Assembly: GCF_001653515.1 (NCBI RefSeq)
Contig: NZ_LYOY01000040.1
Coordinates: forward strand, 744,001 to 808,000
DNA length: 64,000 nt
From: Streptomyces sp. ERV7
GTDB lineage: Bacteria; Actinomycetota; Actinomycetes; Streptomycetales; Streptomycetaceae
Direction: 5' to 3'
Shown here one piece after another: positions 51,954 through 62,136 of this stretch; position 1 is the first letter of the stretch, and each line of letters begins with the position of its first letter. Under the pieces are notes generated by a model. That model was given only the letters and a program-made list of their open reading frames with translations, searched no databases and was not told the origin of the DNA. The translations under genes were made by a program, and so were the position numbers.

Positions 51954-52733
51954 TCAGGCGGCGGGCAGCTCGGCGACGCGGGTGAAGAGCAGGTCGTGGA
52001 CCACATGGCCCTTGTCGAGGCCCTGCCCCTCGAAGCGCGTGAGTGGCCGGAACCCGGGCCTCGGGGCGTAGCCGCCGTCCGCCTGGGTGTTCTCGAACGC
52101 GGGGTGCGCGTTCAGCACCTCCAGCATCTGCTCGGCGTACGGCTCCCAGTCGGTGGCGCAGTGCAGCACGGCGCCGGGCTTCAGCCGGGGCGCGGCCAGG
52201 GTGAGGAAGTCGGGCTGGATGATGCGGCGCTTGTGGTGGCGCGCCTTGGGCCAGGGGTCCGGGAAGTAGACGCGCAGCCCGTCCAGCGACTGGGGCGGCA
52301 GCATCTCGCGCAGCAGGATGATCGCGTCGCCGTTGGCGACGCGGACGTTGGTGAGGCCGCCGCGCTCGGCGAGGCCGAGGAGGTTGCCCTGGCCGGGGGT
52401 GTGGACATCGACGGCGAGGATGCCGGTGCCGGGGTCGGCGGCGGCCATCTCGGCGGTCGCCTCGCCCATCCCGAAGCCGATCTCCAGGACGACGGGCAGC
52501 CCGTCGAACATCGCGTCGAGGTCGAGGGTGCCCTGCCCGTCGATGTCGAGGCCCCACTGGGGCCACAGCCGCTCCAGGTACTCGCCCTGGCCGGTGGTCA
52601 CCCGGCTGCGGCGCGGCTGGAAACTGCGGATCCGCCGCTCGTGGTGCGACCCGGCGGGATCGGCGACGGGACCCCCGGGAAACCGGGGCTCGCCCTTGGG
52701 GCGACGGGCGGGGGCGGAGGGCTGCTCAGACAC
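51954..52733 (-). CDS. trmB: tRNA (guanine-N7-)-methyltransferase
   Basis: A 259-residue SAM-dependent enzyme that makes m7G46 in tRNA. Diagnostic motifs are EIGFGMGEATAEMA (SAM site), RVANGDAIILL and YFPDPWPKARHHKRRIIQPDF. The GTG start at 52733 follows family length, with an Arg/Pro-rich N-terminal extension of about 35 residues before SFQPRRSR. Confidence 0.95.
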   Translation of the reverse strand: MSEQPSAPARRPKGEPRFPGGPVADPAGSHHERRIRSFQPRRSRVTTGQGEYLERLWPQWGLDIDGQGTLDLDAMFDGLPVVLEIGFGMGEATAEMAAADPGTGILAVDVHTPGQGNLLGLAERGGLTNVRVANGDAIILLREMLPPQSLDGLRVYFPDPWPKARHHKRRIIQPDFLTLAAPRLKPGAVLHCATDWEPYAEQMLEVLNAHPAFENTQADGGYAPRPGFRPLTRFEGQGLDKGHVVHDLLFTRVAELPAA

Positions 52734-52820
52734 AATTACCGGATTCTACGTGCCCCGCCCGGCGCGGGCCCGCGCCACGGCGTGCGGGCAGGATCCGCCG
52801 GGCGGGCCCCGCACCCGCGT

Positions 52821-54029
52821 CTACACCCGTGCCGCCCCCAGCACCTCCAGGGCCCGCCGGGCCACCTCGCGGCCGATCGGCAGGGACGCCGTGGCCGCCG
52901 GGGAGGGGGCGTTCAGCACATGGATCGTGCGCGGGGCCTCGCGGATGAGGAAGTCGTCGACCAGGGTGCCGTCGCGCAGCACCGCCTGGGCGCGGACGCC
53001 CGACGGGGCCGGGCGCAGGTCCTCGTCCCGGACGGCGGGGAGCAGCCGGCGGACCGCCTCGGTGAAGGCGCGGCGGGACAGCGAGCGGTGGATCTCGCCC
53101 GCCCCGTACCGCCAGTGGCGGGCGGCTATGCGCCAGGTGCCGGGCCAGCTCAGGGTGGCGGCCAGCTCGGCGGGGCGGACCGTGCGCCAGTCGTAGCCCT
53201 CGCGGGCGGCCGCCGGGACCGCGTTCGGCCCCACGTGGACGCCGCCGTCGACGCCCCGGGTCAGATGCACCCCGAGGAAGGGGAACGCCGGGTCCGGGAC
53301 CGGATACACCAGCCCCTTGACCAGGCCGGGCCGGGCCAGCTCGTAGTACTCCCCGCGGAACGGCACGATCCGTACGCCCGGGTCGTCCCCGGCCAGGCGG
53401 GCCACCCGGTCGCAGTGCAGCCCCGCGCAGTTCACCAGCGCCCGCGCCCGGATCACCGCGCCGGTCGAGGTGAGCACCGCCACGCCCGCCTCGGGGCGGC
53501 GGGATATCCGGACCGCTTCCGTCCCGTACCGGATCTCCGCCCCCGACAGCTCCGCCAGGCGCGCCGCGACCGCCGGGAAGTCGCACACGCCGGTCGTGCC
53601 GACGTGGATCGCGGCGAGGCCCCGGACCTCCGGCTCGTACTCCGCGATCTGCGCGGGGCCCAGCTCGCGCACCGGGATCCCGTTCTCCCGGCCGCGCTGG
53701 ACCAGGGCGTGCAGCCTCGTCAGCTCGCTGCGCTCGGTCGCCACGATCAGCTTGCCGGTGACCTCGTGCGCGATGCCCTGCTCGGCGCAGAACGCCACCA
53801 TCTCGGCCGCGCCCCGCACCCCGAACCGCGCCTTGAGGGAGCCCGGGCGGTAGTAGATCCCGCTGTGGATCACCCCGCTGTTGCGCCCCGTCTGGTGGCG
53901 GGCCGGGCCGTCCTCCTTCTCCAGGACCGTCACGCGGGTCCCGGGCGAGGCCTGTACGAGGGCATACGCCGTCGACAGACCGACGATCCCGCCGCCGATC
54001 ACCAGCACGTCACAGTCGTACGCGGTCAC
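52821..54029 (-). CDS. lhgO: L-2-hydroxyglutarate oxidase
   Basis: A 402-residue FAD-dependent oxidase of the DAO family: DVLVIGGGIVGLSTAYAL (dinucleotide site), EKEDGPARHQTGRNSGVIHSGIYYRPGSLKA, KLIVATE, FPFLGVHLTRGVDGGVHVGPNA. It oxidises L-2-hydroxyglutarate to 2-oxoglutarate and passes electrons to the quinone pool. Of the stacked GTG codons at the start, the one at 54027-54029 has GGAGG at the best distance. Confidence 0.92.
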   Translation of the reverse strand: MTAYDCDVLVIGGGIVGLSTAYALVQASPGTRVTVLEKEDGPARHQTGRNSGVIHSGIYYRPGSLKARFGVRGAAEMVAFCAEQGIAHEVTGKLIVATERSELTRLHALVQRGRENGIPVRELGPAQIAEYEPEVRGLAAIHVGTTGVCDFPAVAARLAELSGAEIRYGTEAVRISRRPEAGVAVLTSTGAVIRARALVNCAGLHCDRVARLAGDDPGVRIVPFRGEYYELARPGLVKGLVYPVPDPAFPFLGVHLTRGVDGGVHVGPNAVPAAAREGYDWRTVRPAELAATLSWPGTWRIAARHWRYGAGEIHRSLSRRAFTEAVRRLLPAVRDEDLRPAPSGVRAQAVLRDGTLVDDFLIREAPRTIHVLNAPSPAATASLPIGREVARRALEVLGAARV

Positions 54030-54099
54030 CACCACACCTCCCACCCCAGATAGTGCACTGGCCCACTGACAATGCGCGTAAACCCGTGGGGGAAGTGAT

Positions 54100-55515
54100 C
54101 TACGCCGGAGCGACCAGGAGCGGCCGTGCCCGCTCGCGCAGCTCCACCACGCGTGGCTCGTCCCCGTACGGCTCCAGGCGGTGCAGCAGGTCCCTCACGT
54201 ACTCGGTGGTCCGGGCCGACGAGATCCGTCCGGCGACCTCCACCGCGCGCGTGCCGGCCGCGCACGCCGCGTCGAGGTTGCCCGACTCCAGCTCGGCCAC
54301 CGCCGACACCACGAGCCGCAGGCCGTGCGAGCGCACGAACTCCTCGGTGGGGCGCGACAGCGCCTGCTCGGTGAAGCGGCGCACCTGGCGCGGGGCCTTC
54401 AGATCGCGGTAGCACTCGGCCGCGTCCGCCGCGAAGCGGTCGTACGAGTAGAAGCCCAGCCAGGACGGGTCCGCGTCGCCGTCCCGGGAGCGCTCCAGCC
54501 ACGACTCGGCGGCCTTCAGGGCGGCGCCGGCCGCGAGCGCGTCGCCCGCCTTCGCGTGCGCGCGTGCCTCGACGAGCCGGAAGAAGCTCATGGTGCGGGC
54601 GGTCGCCAGGCCCCGGTTGCGCTCGACGGCGGCCTGCGCCAGGTCCACCCCCTCGTCGGCGAAGCCCCGGTAGGTGGCCTGGAGCGACATGGAGGCGAGC
54701 ACATAGCCGCCGAGCGGCACGTCGGCCGCCGCGCGCGCCAGGCGCAGGGCCTGGATGTAGTAGCGCTGGGCGGCCTCCTGCTGGCCGGTGTCGAAGGCCA
54801 TCCAGCCGGCCAGTCTGGTCAGCTCCGCGGTCGCCCCGAACAGGCCCCGGCCGACCTCGTCCGAGTACGAGCCGAGCAGCAGCGGGGCCGCGTCCACCCG
54901 TAAGCACTCGGGAACCATCGACGAACGCCAGTCCCCGCCCCCGTACTTGGAGTCCCAGCGGCGGGCGTCCTCCGCCGCCTCGCGCAGTTTGGCCACATCG
55001 CTGTGGCCGACCTTCAGCGGTGTCCCGGCCGCCCCGTCGTGGTCGCGTGCGACCGACGAGTCGGCGGGGGTTATGAGCCAGCGGGAGGCGGGGGTCGCGT
55101 ACGCGGTGACCGCGAAGGATCCGGCCAGCGACTGCCAGATGCCGCCGCCCGCCCGCCGTCCGGCCAGGTCGAGCCGGTAGAGCTCGGTGGCGGAGCGGAC
55201 CGCCTCGCCCACGTCGCGCGGGAACGCCAGACCGACCTCGGGCGCCGGATCGGCGTCGGCGAGCCCGATCTCGTGCAGCGGCACCGGGCGGCCCAGCTTG
55301 GCGCCGATGGCCGCCGCGATCAGATGGGGCGCGGCGCCCTGGGGGACCATTCCCTTGGAGACCCAGCGGGCCACCGAGGTCTTGTCGTAACGAAGCGTCA
55401 GACCGCGTTGCGCACCGAGGTCGTTGACCCTTCTGGCCAGTCCGGCGTTGCTGATTCCCGCGAGGGCGAGAACGGTGCCGAGCTTCTCGTTCGGCCCGCG
55501 TTGCTCCCTGGACAT
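54100..55515 (-). CDS. NsdA-family TPR regulator (sporulation-associated protein)
   Basis: A 471-residue protein: N-terminal HTH-like segment NEKLGTVLALAGISNAGLARRVNDLG, KTSVARWVSKGMVPQG, then a long alpha-helical TPR region with GGGDWRSSMVPECLRVDAAPLLLG, QQEAAQRYYIQALRLARAA and FVRSHGLRLVVSAVAELE. It closely follows the sequence of NsdA, a negative regulator of sporulation and antibiotic production in S. coelicolor, and of its paralogue. I cannot decide between them. No transmembrane segment is present. Confidence 0.88.
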   Translation of the reverse strand: MSREQRGPNEKLGTVLALAGISNAGLARRVNDLGAQRGLTLRYDKTSVARWVSKGMVPQGAAPHLIAAAIGAKLGRPVPLHEIGLADADPAPEVGLAFPRDVGEAVRSATELYRLDLAGRRAGGGIWQSLAGSFAVTAYATPASRWLITPADSSVARDHDGAAGTPLKVGHSDVAKLREAAEDARRWDSKYGGGDWRSSMVPECLRVDAAPLLLGSYSDEVGRGLFGATAELTRLAGWMAFDTGQQEAAQRYYIQALRLARAAADVPLGGYVLASMSLQATYRGFADEGVDLAQAAVERNRGLATARTMSFFRLVEARAHAKAGDALAAGAALKAAESWLERSRDGDADPSWLGFYSYDRFAADAAECYRDLKAPRQVRRFTEQALSRPTEEFVRSHGLRLVVSAVAELESGNLDAACAAGTRAVEVAGRISSARTTEYVRDLLHRLEPYGDEPRVVELRERARPLLVAPA

Positions 55516-55788
55516 GCGCCACCCCTCGACACAGACGGCGTCCCCCGGGGCCGCGCCCCGGGACCGTCCGGCCGCACAATCGTGTGGCCGTGCCCCCAGG
55601 AATATGCCGCCCGCGGAGAACAGCAGTACACCCAGCGTAGTTCGCCGCATCCCGACCGTTAAGAGGCAGTGTTTCGGATGGCGAGATTGTTTTCCGTACG
55701 GACGAGTTGGGCCGGCGGCCGTGTGCTCCGGGTGTGTGGCCGTGCGCGGTGCGTGCGCTCTGGCCCGCGCGGAGCGGGGAGCGCTTCC
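55516..55788. other. Upstream region of the NsdA-like gene
   Basis: Carries the leftward promoter of the regulator gene (an A/T-rich patch near 55640-55700) and no gene that can be supported. Confidence 0.4.
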
Positions 55789-55977
55789 ATGTCAGGTGCG
55801 TGGGTCGGCCCGCTGAACTGGATCCAGTGGGCTGGGGGACACCGCCGCCTCAATCCCCGCGGGCGGCGGACCGGTCCGGGAGGCGGACAGCGCCTCCCGG
55901 ACTGTGGGTCTTCCGTGCCGGCTTCGCTGTCGGTTTCATGCCCGCCCGGGGGCGTCCGCCACGCACGCCCGGGGTGA
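55789..55977 (+). CDS. Possible small Trp-containing peptide ORF
   Basis: ATG 55789-55791 follows GGGGAG at eight bases and encodes 62 residues starting MSGAWVGPLNWIQWAGG, with three Trp in the first 14 residues, then Arg/Gly/Pro-rich sequence. The start is well formed but composition after residue 20 is uninformative. Two hairpins fall within it (55842-55902). It could be a leader peptide or a chance ORF. Confidence 0.3.
   Translation: MSGAWVGPLNWIQWAGGHRRLNPRGRRTGPGGGQRLPDCGSSVPASLSVSCPPGGVRHARPG
55842..55902 (+). terminator. Two consecutive strong hairpins
   Basis: CCGCCGCC (55842-55849) with GGCGGCGG (55862-55869), then GTCCGGGAGGCG (55874-55885) with CGCCTCCCGGAC (55891-55902), loop five bases. 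This could be a terminator or attenuator in the 725-base gap before the asparagine-synthase-like gene. Confidence 0.5.
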
Positions 55978-56240
55978 AGTTGGCCGAAAACCGACGGTCC
56001 CGTGTCACCCCGAATCGCCGTTTCCGATCGACCGAAGAGCAGTCAATCGGCCATCCACGGGGGCGCGTTCACTTTTTGCGCGCGCTACCCCGAGGCCCCT
56101 CCCGCACGCCATTGTCATGGCAGCATGGTCCCGAGCGACCACAGAACCGCAACGCACCCGCCCCGCCGTACGTCCGCGCGGGGCCGGTTCCGGTTCTGTC
56201 GGCGCGGGCGACGGGTTGTCCACAGGCTGTGGAGGCGGCG

Positions 56241-58451
56241 ATGCGGTGGCTGGTGGGCTGGAGCAGTGTCGCCGCGAGGTTCGGTGCCGTGGGGACGGCC
56301 GGCGCCCTGGGCGCGCCCGAGGAGGGGCGCACGGTGCACCCGGTCGGCTCCCAGCTGCTGTGGGGCGATCCCGACCCGCTCTGGGCGGTCGGCGACTGGC
56401 GGCCCGACGAGATCCGCGTGGTCAGCGTGGGGGCGGACACCCGGCTCGCGGTCCTGGGCTGCTGCGCCGCCAGTGACGAGGAGCTGCGGGTAGGGCTGTT
56501 CGCGGCACGCGGGGGCGCACTGCGGCACCTGTCCGCGTGGCCGGGCAGCTATACGGCGGTTGCCCAGGTCGGACGCAGGGTCACTGTCGTCGGCGACCTG
56601 GCCGGCGCCCGCCCCGTCTTCTACACGCCCTGGGCGACCGGCACCGCCTACGCCACGGCCGCCCTGCCGCTCGCCGACCTCATCGAAGCCCAGCTGGACA
56701 TCGGCCACTTGGCGGCGCTGCTCGCCTGCCCGGACGTACCCGAGGCGCTCGGCGACTCCACCCCCTACGCGGGGGTCCGGCGCATCCCGCCCGGCCACGC
56801 GCTGGTGCTGCGGGAGGGCTCACGGGAGATCACCGGGTACGAGCCGGTCGCCTCGCTCGCCGTCGCCGCCGCCCAGGTCGACGAGGAGAGCGCGGTGAAC
56901 GGTGTACGGGAGGCGCTGGTCGCGGCCGTACGGGCCCGGCTCACCGCGCCGCGGCACGCCCCCGAGACGCTGCCGCAGGACCCGGGGCCGGTCCCCGGTA
57001 TGGGCCCCGCCGAGCGGCGCGCCGCGCGCGGGGGCCCGGCGCCCGGCATCGGCGCCGACCTCTCGGGCGGCCCGGCCTCGGCCACCCTCGCCCTGCTCGC
57101 CGCCGGGCTGCCCGGCAACCCCGGCACGGTGCTGGGCCACGGCACCGGCGCGGGCGAACGGCTCCTCGCGGTCACCTTCAACGACCTCGCCGTGCCCGGC
57201 CGCAGGAGCGAGGCCGAGCTGGAGCGGGCCGGGGCGATCGCGGCCAACCCCCGGCTGCACCACGTGGTGGTGGCCGGCGACGAGGAGGCCCTGCCGTACG
57301 CGGAGCTGGCCGGACCGCTCACCGACGAGCCGGGCCCCTCGCTGGTGACGGCGGAGCGCCACCGGCGGCGGCTCGCGGCGGGCAGCGCGGACCACTTCAC
57401 CGGCAGCGGGGCGCGCCAGGTCCTGGACGCCCATCCGGCGCGCCTGGCCGACCTCCTGATGGACCGTCAGCGTCGTCACTTCCTCCGCCCGGCGGCGGCG
57501 CTCGCCAAGGCGGGCGGCCCCTCCGCCCACTCCCTCTTCGTCCCGCTGACGGTGTACCGGGCGGCGCGGAAGCTGGCGCGTACGCCGTACCGGACGGGCA
57601 TCGAGTCGGCGGCGGAACGGCTGCGGCGGGACGCGGACGTCGTCGACGCGGCGGCCGAGACCCCGCTGGACGCCTCGCTCGCGTCGCTGGCCTGGACGCG
57701 GCCCGGTCCTGCGGCGCGCTGGCTCACCGGGGAGGCGCTGGCTGAAGTATCGATCCGGCTGATGGCCTCGGCGACGCGCCCGGCGACGGTGCTGCGGCCC
57801 GGCGAGGCGCGGGCCCGGGCGGCGCTGGCCCGCTACGCGGCCGACCACCGCGTCCTGGAGCAGGCCGCCGAGATCCGCAGCCAGCGCCTGCACGCGCCCT
57901 TCCTGGACAACCAGGTGGTACGGGCGTGCCGCGCGCTGCCCGAGGCGCTGCGGGTGCAGCCGGGGGCGCGGGCGGCGATCCTGCGGACGGTGCTGGCGGG
58001 GTCCGGGGTGCGCGATCTGCCCTCCGGCTGGGGCGCGACGTCCCACGCCTCGTCCACGGCGGCGGTCCGGGCGGGCCTGCGCCGCTCGATCGACCCCCTG
58101 ATCGCGCTCTTCGAGGCGCCGCTGCTCGCGGACGCGGGCCTGATCGAGGCGCGTACGGTCCGCCGCGCCCTGCGCTCGGCGGCCTCGGGCGAACGCCTCC
58201 CGCTGGACGGCCTGGCGGACCTGATCTCCACGGAGCTGTGGCTGCGGCGGCTGCTGTCCCGCCGGGGCACGTGCTGGACGGGGACGGCGGCGCCGAAGCA
58301 GCGGGCGGTGGCGGGGGCCCCTCCCCCACGGGTCTGGGCCCGACTGTCGCCGAGGCCACGGCCGGGATGTCGCCGGGGCGTGTGCAGGAGATCCTCCAGG
58401 TCGCGGGGCTGCCCGCCACCCACGATCCGGTCTCCGCCGTCGCCGCGCTGA
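56241..58451 (+). CDS. Asparagine-synthase-like protein (lasso-cyclase-like), altered C-terminus
   Basis: Begins MRWLVGWSSVAARFG after GGAGGCGGCG. The N-terminal domain (to about 220) resembles an Ntn-type glutaminase but lacks the Cys2 nucleophile, so it cannot hydrolyse glutamine. The synthetase domain has the PPi loop as LSGGPASATLALLA, then FTGSGARQVLDAHPARLADLL and a C-terminal RLHAPFLDNQVVRACRALPE, typical of AsnB and lasso-peptide cyclases. The native sequence runs to about residue 690 (WTGTAAPKQRAVAG, near 58312); the remaining 45 residues are the wrong frame of the next gene. Function unknown; a free-standing family member common in Streptomyces. Confidence 0.8.
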   Translation: MRWLVGWSSVAARFGAVGTAGALGAPEEGRTVHPVGSQLLWGDPDPLWAVGDWRPDEIRVVSVGADTRLAVLGCCAASDEELRVGLFAARGGALRHLSAWPGSYTAVAQVGRRVTVVGDLAGARPVFYTPWATGTAYATAALPLADLIEAQLDIGHLAALLACPDVPEALGDSTPYAGVRRIPPGHALVLREGSREITGYEPVASLAVAAAQVDEESAVNGVREALVAAVRARLTAPRHAPETLPQDPGPVPGMGPAERRAARGGPAPGIGADLSGGPASATLALLAAGLPGNPGTVLGHGTGAGERLLAVTFNDLAVPGRRSEAELERAGAIAANPRLHHVVVAGDEEALPYAELAGPLTDEPGPSLVTAERHRRRLAAGSADHFTGSGARQVLDAHPARLADLLMDRQRRHFLRPAAALAKAGGPSAHSLFVPLTVYRAARKLARTPYRTGIESAAERLRRDADVVDAAAETPLDASLASLAWTRPGPAARWLTGEALAEVSIRLMASATRPATVLRPGEARARAALARYAADHRVLEQAAEIRSQRLHAPFLDNQVVRACRALPEALRVQPGARAAILRTVLAGSGVRDLPSGWGATSHASSTAAVRAGLRRSIDPLIALFEAPLLADAGLIEARTVRRALRSAASGERLPLDGLADLISTELWLRRLLSRRGTCWTGTAAPKQRAVAGAPPPRVWARLSPRPRPGCRRGVCRRSSRSRGCPPPTIRSPPSPR

Positions 58452-60379
58452 CCTCGCTCTTCACCGACCGGACGCGGATGTCGGCGCTCCTGGACACCGC
58501 CCCGCCGGAGGCGCTCGCGGTGCTCGACCGGCTGGTGTGGGGGCCGCCGTACGGAGAGGTGTCGGCGGATCCGGCGCCGCCGGTGCGCTGGCTGCGCGAC
58601 CACGGGCTGCTGCTGCCGACCTCGGCGCGCACGGTCGTCCTGCCGCGCGAGGTCGCCCTGCATCTGCGCGCCGGGCGCGCACACCGGGCGCCCGAGCCGG
58701 TGGCGCCCGCCGTCGCGCCGGCCAAGGAGTACAAGCCCCAGGTGGTGGACTCCGCGGCGGCGGGCCAGGCGCTGACCGCGCTGACCATGGTCGAGGACCT
58801 GCTCGCCGAGTGGAACGAGGGCGGGCCCGCCGTGCTGCGGGCGGGCGGGCTGAGCGTGCGCGACCTGAAGCGGACGGCCGCCGCCCTGGACACCACCGAG
58901 CAGGCCGCCGCCTTCTGGCTCGAACTCGCCTACGCGGCCGGGCTGTTGGCGTCCGACGGCGAGGCGGACGAGCGGTACGCGCCGACGCCCGCGTACGACG
59001 GCTGGCTGGACCTGCCGCCCGCCGAGCGCTGGTCGCGGCTGGTCGCCGGCTGGCTCGCCGCGACCCGTACGCCGGGTCTGGTCGGCGATCAGGACGCCCG
59101 GGCCCGCACCCTGGCGGCCCTCGGCCCCGATCTGGACCGCTCGCCCGCCCCGGAGGTCCGCCACCGCGTACTGGCCCTGCTCGGGCGGCTGCCCGAGGGG
59201 ACCGCGCCCGACCCGGAGACGCTGCTCGCCCGGCTGCGCTGGGAGCACCCGACCCGTACCGGCCCGGACGATCTGCGGCCCCGGCTGGCCGGGTGGACGC
59301 TGGCCGAGGCCGAGTGGCTGGGCGTGACGGGCCGGGGCGCGCTGGCCGCGCACGGGCGGGCGCTGCTCGCCGCCGGGGGCGACGGCGACACCCCGAAGGG
59401 CCACCGCCCGAGCGCCACGACGGCCCCGCCGCTCGGACTCTCGGCCGCCGCCGCGCTCGCGCCGCACCTGCCCGAGCCCGTCGACCACGTACTGCTCCAG
59501 GCCGACCTCACCGCCGTCGCGCCGGGCCCGCTGCGGCGCCCGCTCGCCGCGACGCTGAACGTGCTGGCGGACATCGAGTCGAAGGGCGGCGCGACGGTGT
59601 ACCGGTTCACGCCCGCCTCGGTCCGGCGCGCCCTGGACGCCGGGCAGGCCGCATCCGATCTGCACGCGTTCCTGGCCGCCCACAGCGCCACGCCCGTACC
59701 GCAGCCGCTCAGCTACCTCATCGACGACGTGGCCCGCCGCCACGGGCATCTGCGGGTCGGCGCCGCCTCGGCGTATGTGCGCTGCGACGACGACGCGCTG
59801 CTCGACGAGATCGTCGCGGACAAGCGGTCGGCCGGGCTGCGGCTGCGCCGCCTCGCCCCGACCGTGCTCGCCGCACAGGCCGACCCCGCGACGCTCCTCG
59901 ACGGTCTGCGCGCGATGGGGTACGCCCCGGCAGCCGAGTCCGCCGAGGGCGATGTGGTGATCACCCGCGCCGACACCCGCCGTACCCCGCCCCGCAGCGC
60001 GCCCGCGCCCGTGCCGGAGGGCCCGCCGCTGCCCGACGAGACGCTGCTCGGCGCGGCGGTCCGGGCGATCCGGGCGGGCGACGAGGCCGCCACGGTCGTC
60101 CGCAAGGAGGCGCCGCGCACCGCCCCCGCCGAGCCGGGCGGGCTGCCGCGCACCACGGCCGCCGAGACGCTCGCCACCGTCCAGGCCGCGGTGATGACCG
60201 GCTCGGCGCTGTGGATCGGCTATGTCAACGCGGACGGCGCCGCCAGCCAGCGGGTGATCGCGCCGGTGCGGGTGGAGGGCGGGTTCGTGACGGCGTACGA
60301 CCACACGGCCGACGAGGTCCGCACCTATCCGCTGCACCGGATCACCGGCGTCGCGGAGCTGGCGGACGACCCCGCCTAG
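58315..60379 (+). pseudogene. Helicase-associated (XPB/Ssl2-like C-terminal) protein, N-terminus missing
   Basis: The frame from about 58315 reads SPTGLGPTVAEATAGMSPGRVQEIL, then a long helical region and a C-terminal WYL-like/helicase-associated part (TGSALWIGYVNADGAASQRVIAPVRVEGGFVTAYDH, PLHRITGVAEL). Full-length relatives carry about 150 more N-terminal residues. Here the frame runs directly back into the asparagine-synthase-like gene with no start codon or intergenic gap. A shortened product might start at ATG 58367. It precedes the XPB helicase gene, its usual partner. Confidence 0.75.
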
Positions 60380-60486
60380 GGTCCCGGCCGGGGCAGGACC
60401 GAGCCGGACCGCCCCCCATCGCGCCCCGCTGAGGCACACTGGAGGTTTCGCCGCCTCCACGTACGTACGGAATGAGGGTGCACCGC

Positions 60487-62136
60487 GTGAACGGGCCACT
60501 GATCGTCCAGTCGGACAAGACCCTGCTCCTGGAAGTCGACCACGAGCAGGCCGACGCCTGCCGCCGGGCCATCGCGCCGTTCGCGGAGCTGGAGCGGGCG
60601 CCGGAGCACATCCACACCTACCGGCTGACCCCGCTCGGGCTGTGGAACGCGCGCGCGGCCGGGCACGACGCCGAGCAGGTGGTGGACGCGCTCGTCGAGT
60701 TCTCGCGCTACCCCGTGCCGCACGCCCTGCTCGTCGACGTCGCGGAGACGATGGCGCGCTACGGACGGCTCACCCTGAGCAAGCACCCCGTCCACGGCCT
60801 GGTGCTGACCAGCACCGACCGTCCGGTGCTCGAAGAGATCCTGCGCTCCAAGAAGATCGTCCCGCTGGTCGGCGCCCGGCTCGACGCGGACACGGTCGCG
60901 GTGCACCCCTCCGAGCGCGGCCAGATCAAGCAGACCCTGCTGAAGCTCGGCTGGCCCGCCGAGGACCTCGCGGGGTACGTGGACGGCGAGGCGCACCCCA
61001 TCGAGCTCGCGGAGGACGGCTGGGCGCTGCGGCCGTACCAGAAGCAGGCCGTCGAGGGGTTCTGGCACGGCGGCAGCGGGGTGGTCGTGCTGCCCTGCGG
61101 CGCCGGGAAGACGCTGGTGGGGGCGGGCGCCATGGCGCAGGCCAAGGCCACCACGCTGATCCTCGTCACCAACACGGTCTCGGCCCGGCAGTGGAAGCAC
61201 GAGCTGGTCAAGCGCACCTCGCTGACCGAGGACGAGATCGGCGAGTACAGCGGGACCCGCAAGGAGATCCGGCCCGTCACCATCGCCACGTACCAGGTGC
61301 TCACCACCCGCCGTAAGGGCGTCTATCCGCATCTGGAGCTCTTCGACTCCCGTGACTGGGGGCTGATCGTCTACGACGAGGTGCATCTGCTGCCCGCGCC
61401 CGTCTTCAAGTTCACCGCCGACCTCCAGGCCCGGCGGCGCCTGGGCCTCACGGCGACCCTGGTGCGCGAGGACGGACGCGAGTCGGACGTCTTCTCGCTG
61501 ATCGGGCCGAAGCGGTTCGACGCGCCGTGGAAGGAGATCGAGGCGCAGGGCTATATCGCGCCCGCCGACTGCGTGGAGGTGCGGGTCAATCTGACCGACT
61601 CCGAGCGGCTCGCGTACGCGACGGCCGAGACCGAGGAGAAGTACCGGTTCTGCGCGACCACCGCCACCAAGCGGAAGGTCACCGAGGCGCTGGTGCGGAA
61701 GTTCGCGGGCCAGCAGATCCTGGTCATCGGGCAGTACATCGACCAGCTCGACGAGCTGGGCGAGCATCTGAACGCGCCGGTGATCAAGGGCGAGACGCCC
61801 AACGCCCAGCGCGAGAAGCTCTTCGAGTCCTTCCGGCAGGGCGAGATCTCCGTGCTCGTGGTCTCCAAGGTCGCCAACTTCTCGATCGACCTGCCGGAGG
61901 CGACGGTCGCCATCCAGGTGTCCGGCACCTTCGGTTCGCGCCAGGAGGAGGCCCAGCGCCTGGGCCGGGTGCTGCGCCCGAAGGCGGACGGCCACCAGGC
62001 GCACTTCTACTCGGTGGTGGCCCGCGACACCCTCGACCAGGACTTCGCGGCCCACCGCCAGCGCTTCCTGGCCGAGCAGGGCTACGCGTACCGGATCGTG
62101 GACGCGGACGATCTGCTCGCGGGGGACGTGGGCTGA
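60487..62136 (+). CDS. XPB/Ssl2-family DNA helicase
   Basis: A 549-residue superfamily 2 helicase. Motifs: WALRPYQKQAVEGFWHGGSG, Walker A LPCGAGKTLVGA, Walker B VYDEVHLLP, LTATLVRED, and helicase domain 2 with ILVIGQYIDQLDELGEHL, VLVVSKVANFSIDLPEATVAIQVSG and QEEAQRLGRVLRPK. An N-terminal damage-recognition-like domain precedes it. Bacterial XPB unwinds 3' to 5' and is linked to DNA repair. GTG 60487 (NGPLIVQSDKT) is the conserved start; ATG 60472 adds five residues. Confidence 0.92.
   Translation: MNGPLIVQSDKTLLLEVDHEQADACRRAIAPFAELERAPEHIHTYRLTPLGLWNARAAGHDAEQVVDALVEFSRYPVPHALLVDVAETMARYGRLTLSKHPVHGLVLTSTDRPVLEEILRSKKIVPLVGARLDADTVAVHPSERGQIKQTLLKLGWPAEDLAGYVDGEAHPIELAEDGWALRPYQKQAVEGFWHGGSGVVVLPCGAGKTLVGAGAMAQAKATTLILVTNTVSARQWKHELVKRTSLTEDEIGEYSGTRKEIRPVTIATYQVLTTRRKGVYPHLELFDSRDWGLIVYDEVHLLPAPVFKFTADLQARRRLGLTATLVREDGRESDVFSLIGPKRFDAPWKEIEAQGYIAPADCVEVRVNLTDSERLAYATAETEEKYRFCATTATKRKVTEALVRKFAGQQILVIGQYIDQLDELGEHLNAPVIKGETPNAQREKLFESFRQGEISVLVVSKVANFSIDLPEATVAIQVSGTFGSRQEEAQRLGRVLRPKADGHQAHFYSVVARDTLDQDFAAHRQRFLAEQGYAYRIVDADDLLAGDVG

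Noticed and set aside
50682..54053. 1,123-residue plus-strand open frame
   Set aside because: Antisense to PrsW, TrmB and LhgO, all with diagnostic motifs; Arg/Gly/Ala-rich shadow.
57833..60499. 888-residue minus-strand open frame
   Set aside because: Shadow of the helicase-associated gene; low-complexity Arg/Gly/Ala composition.
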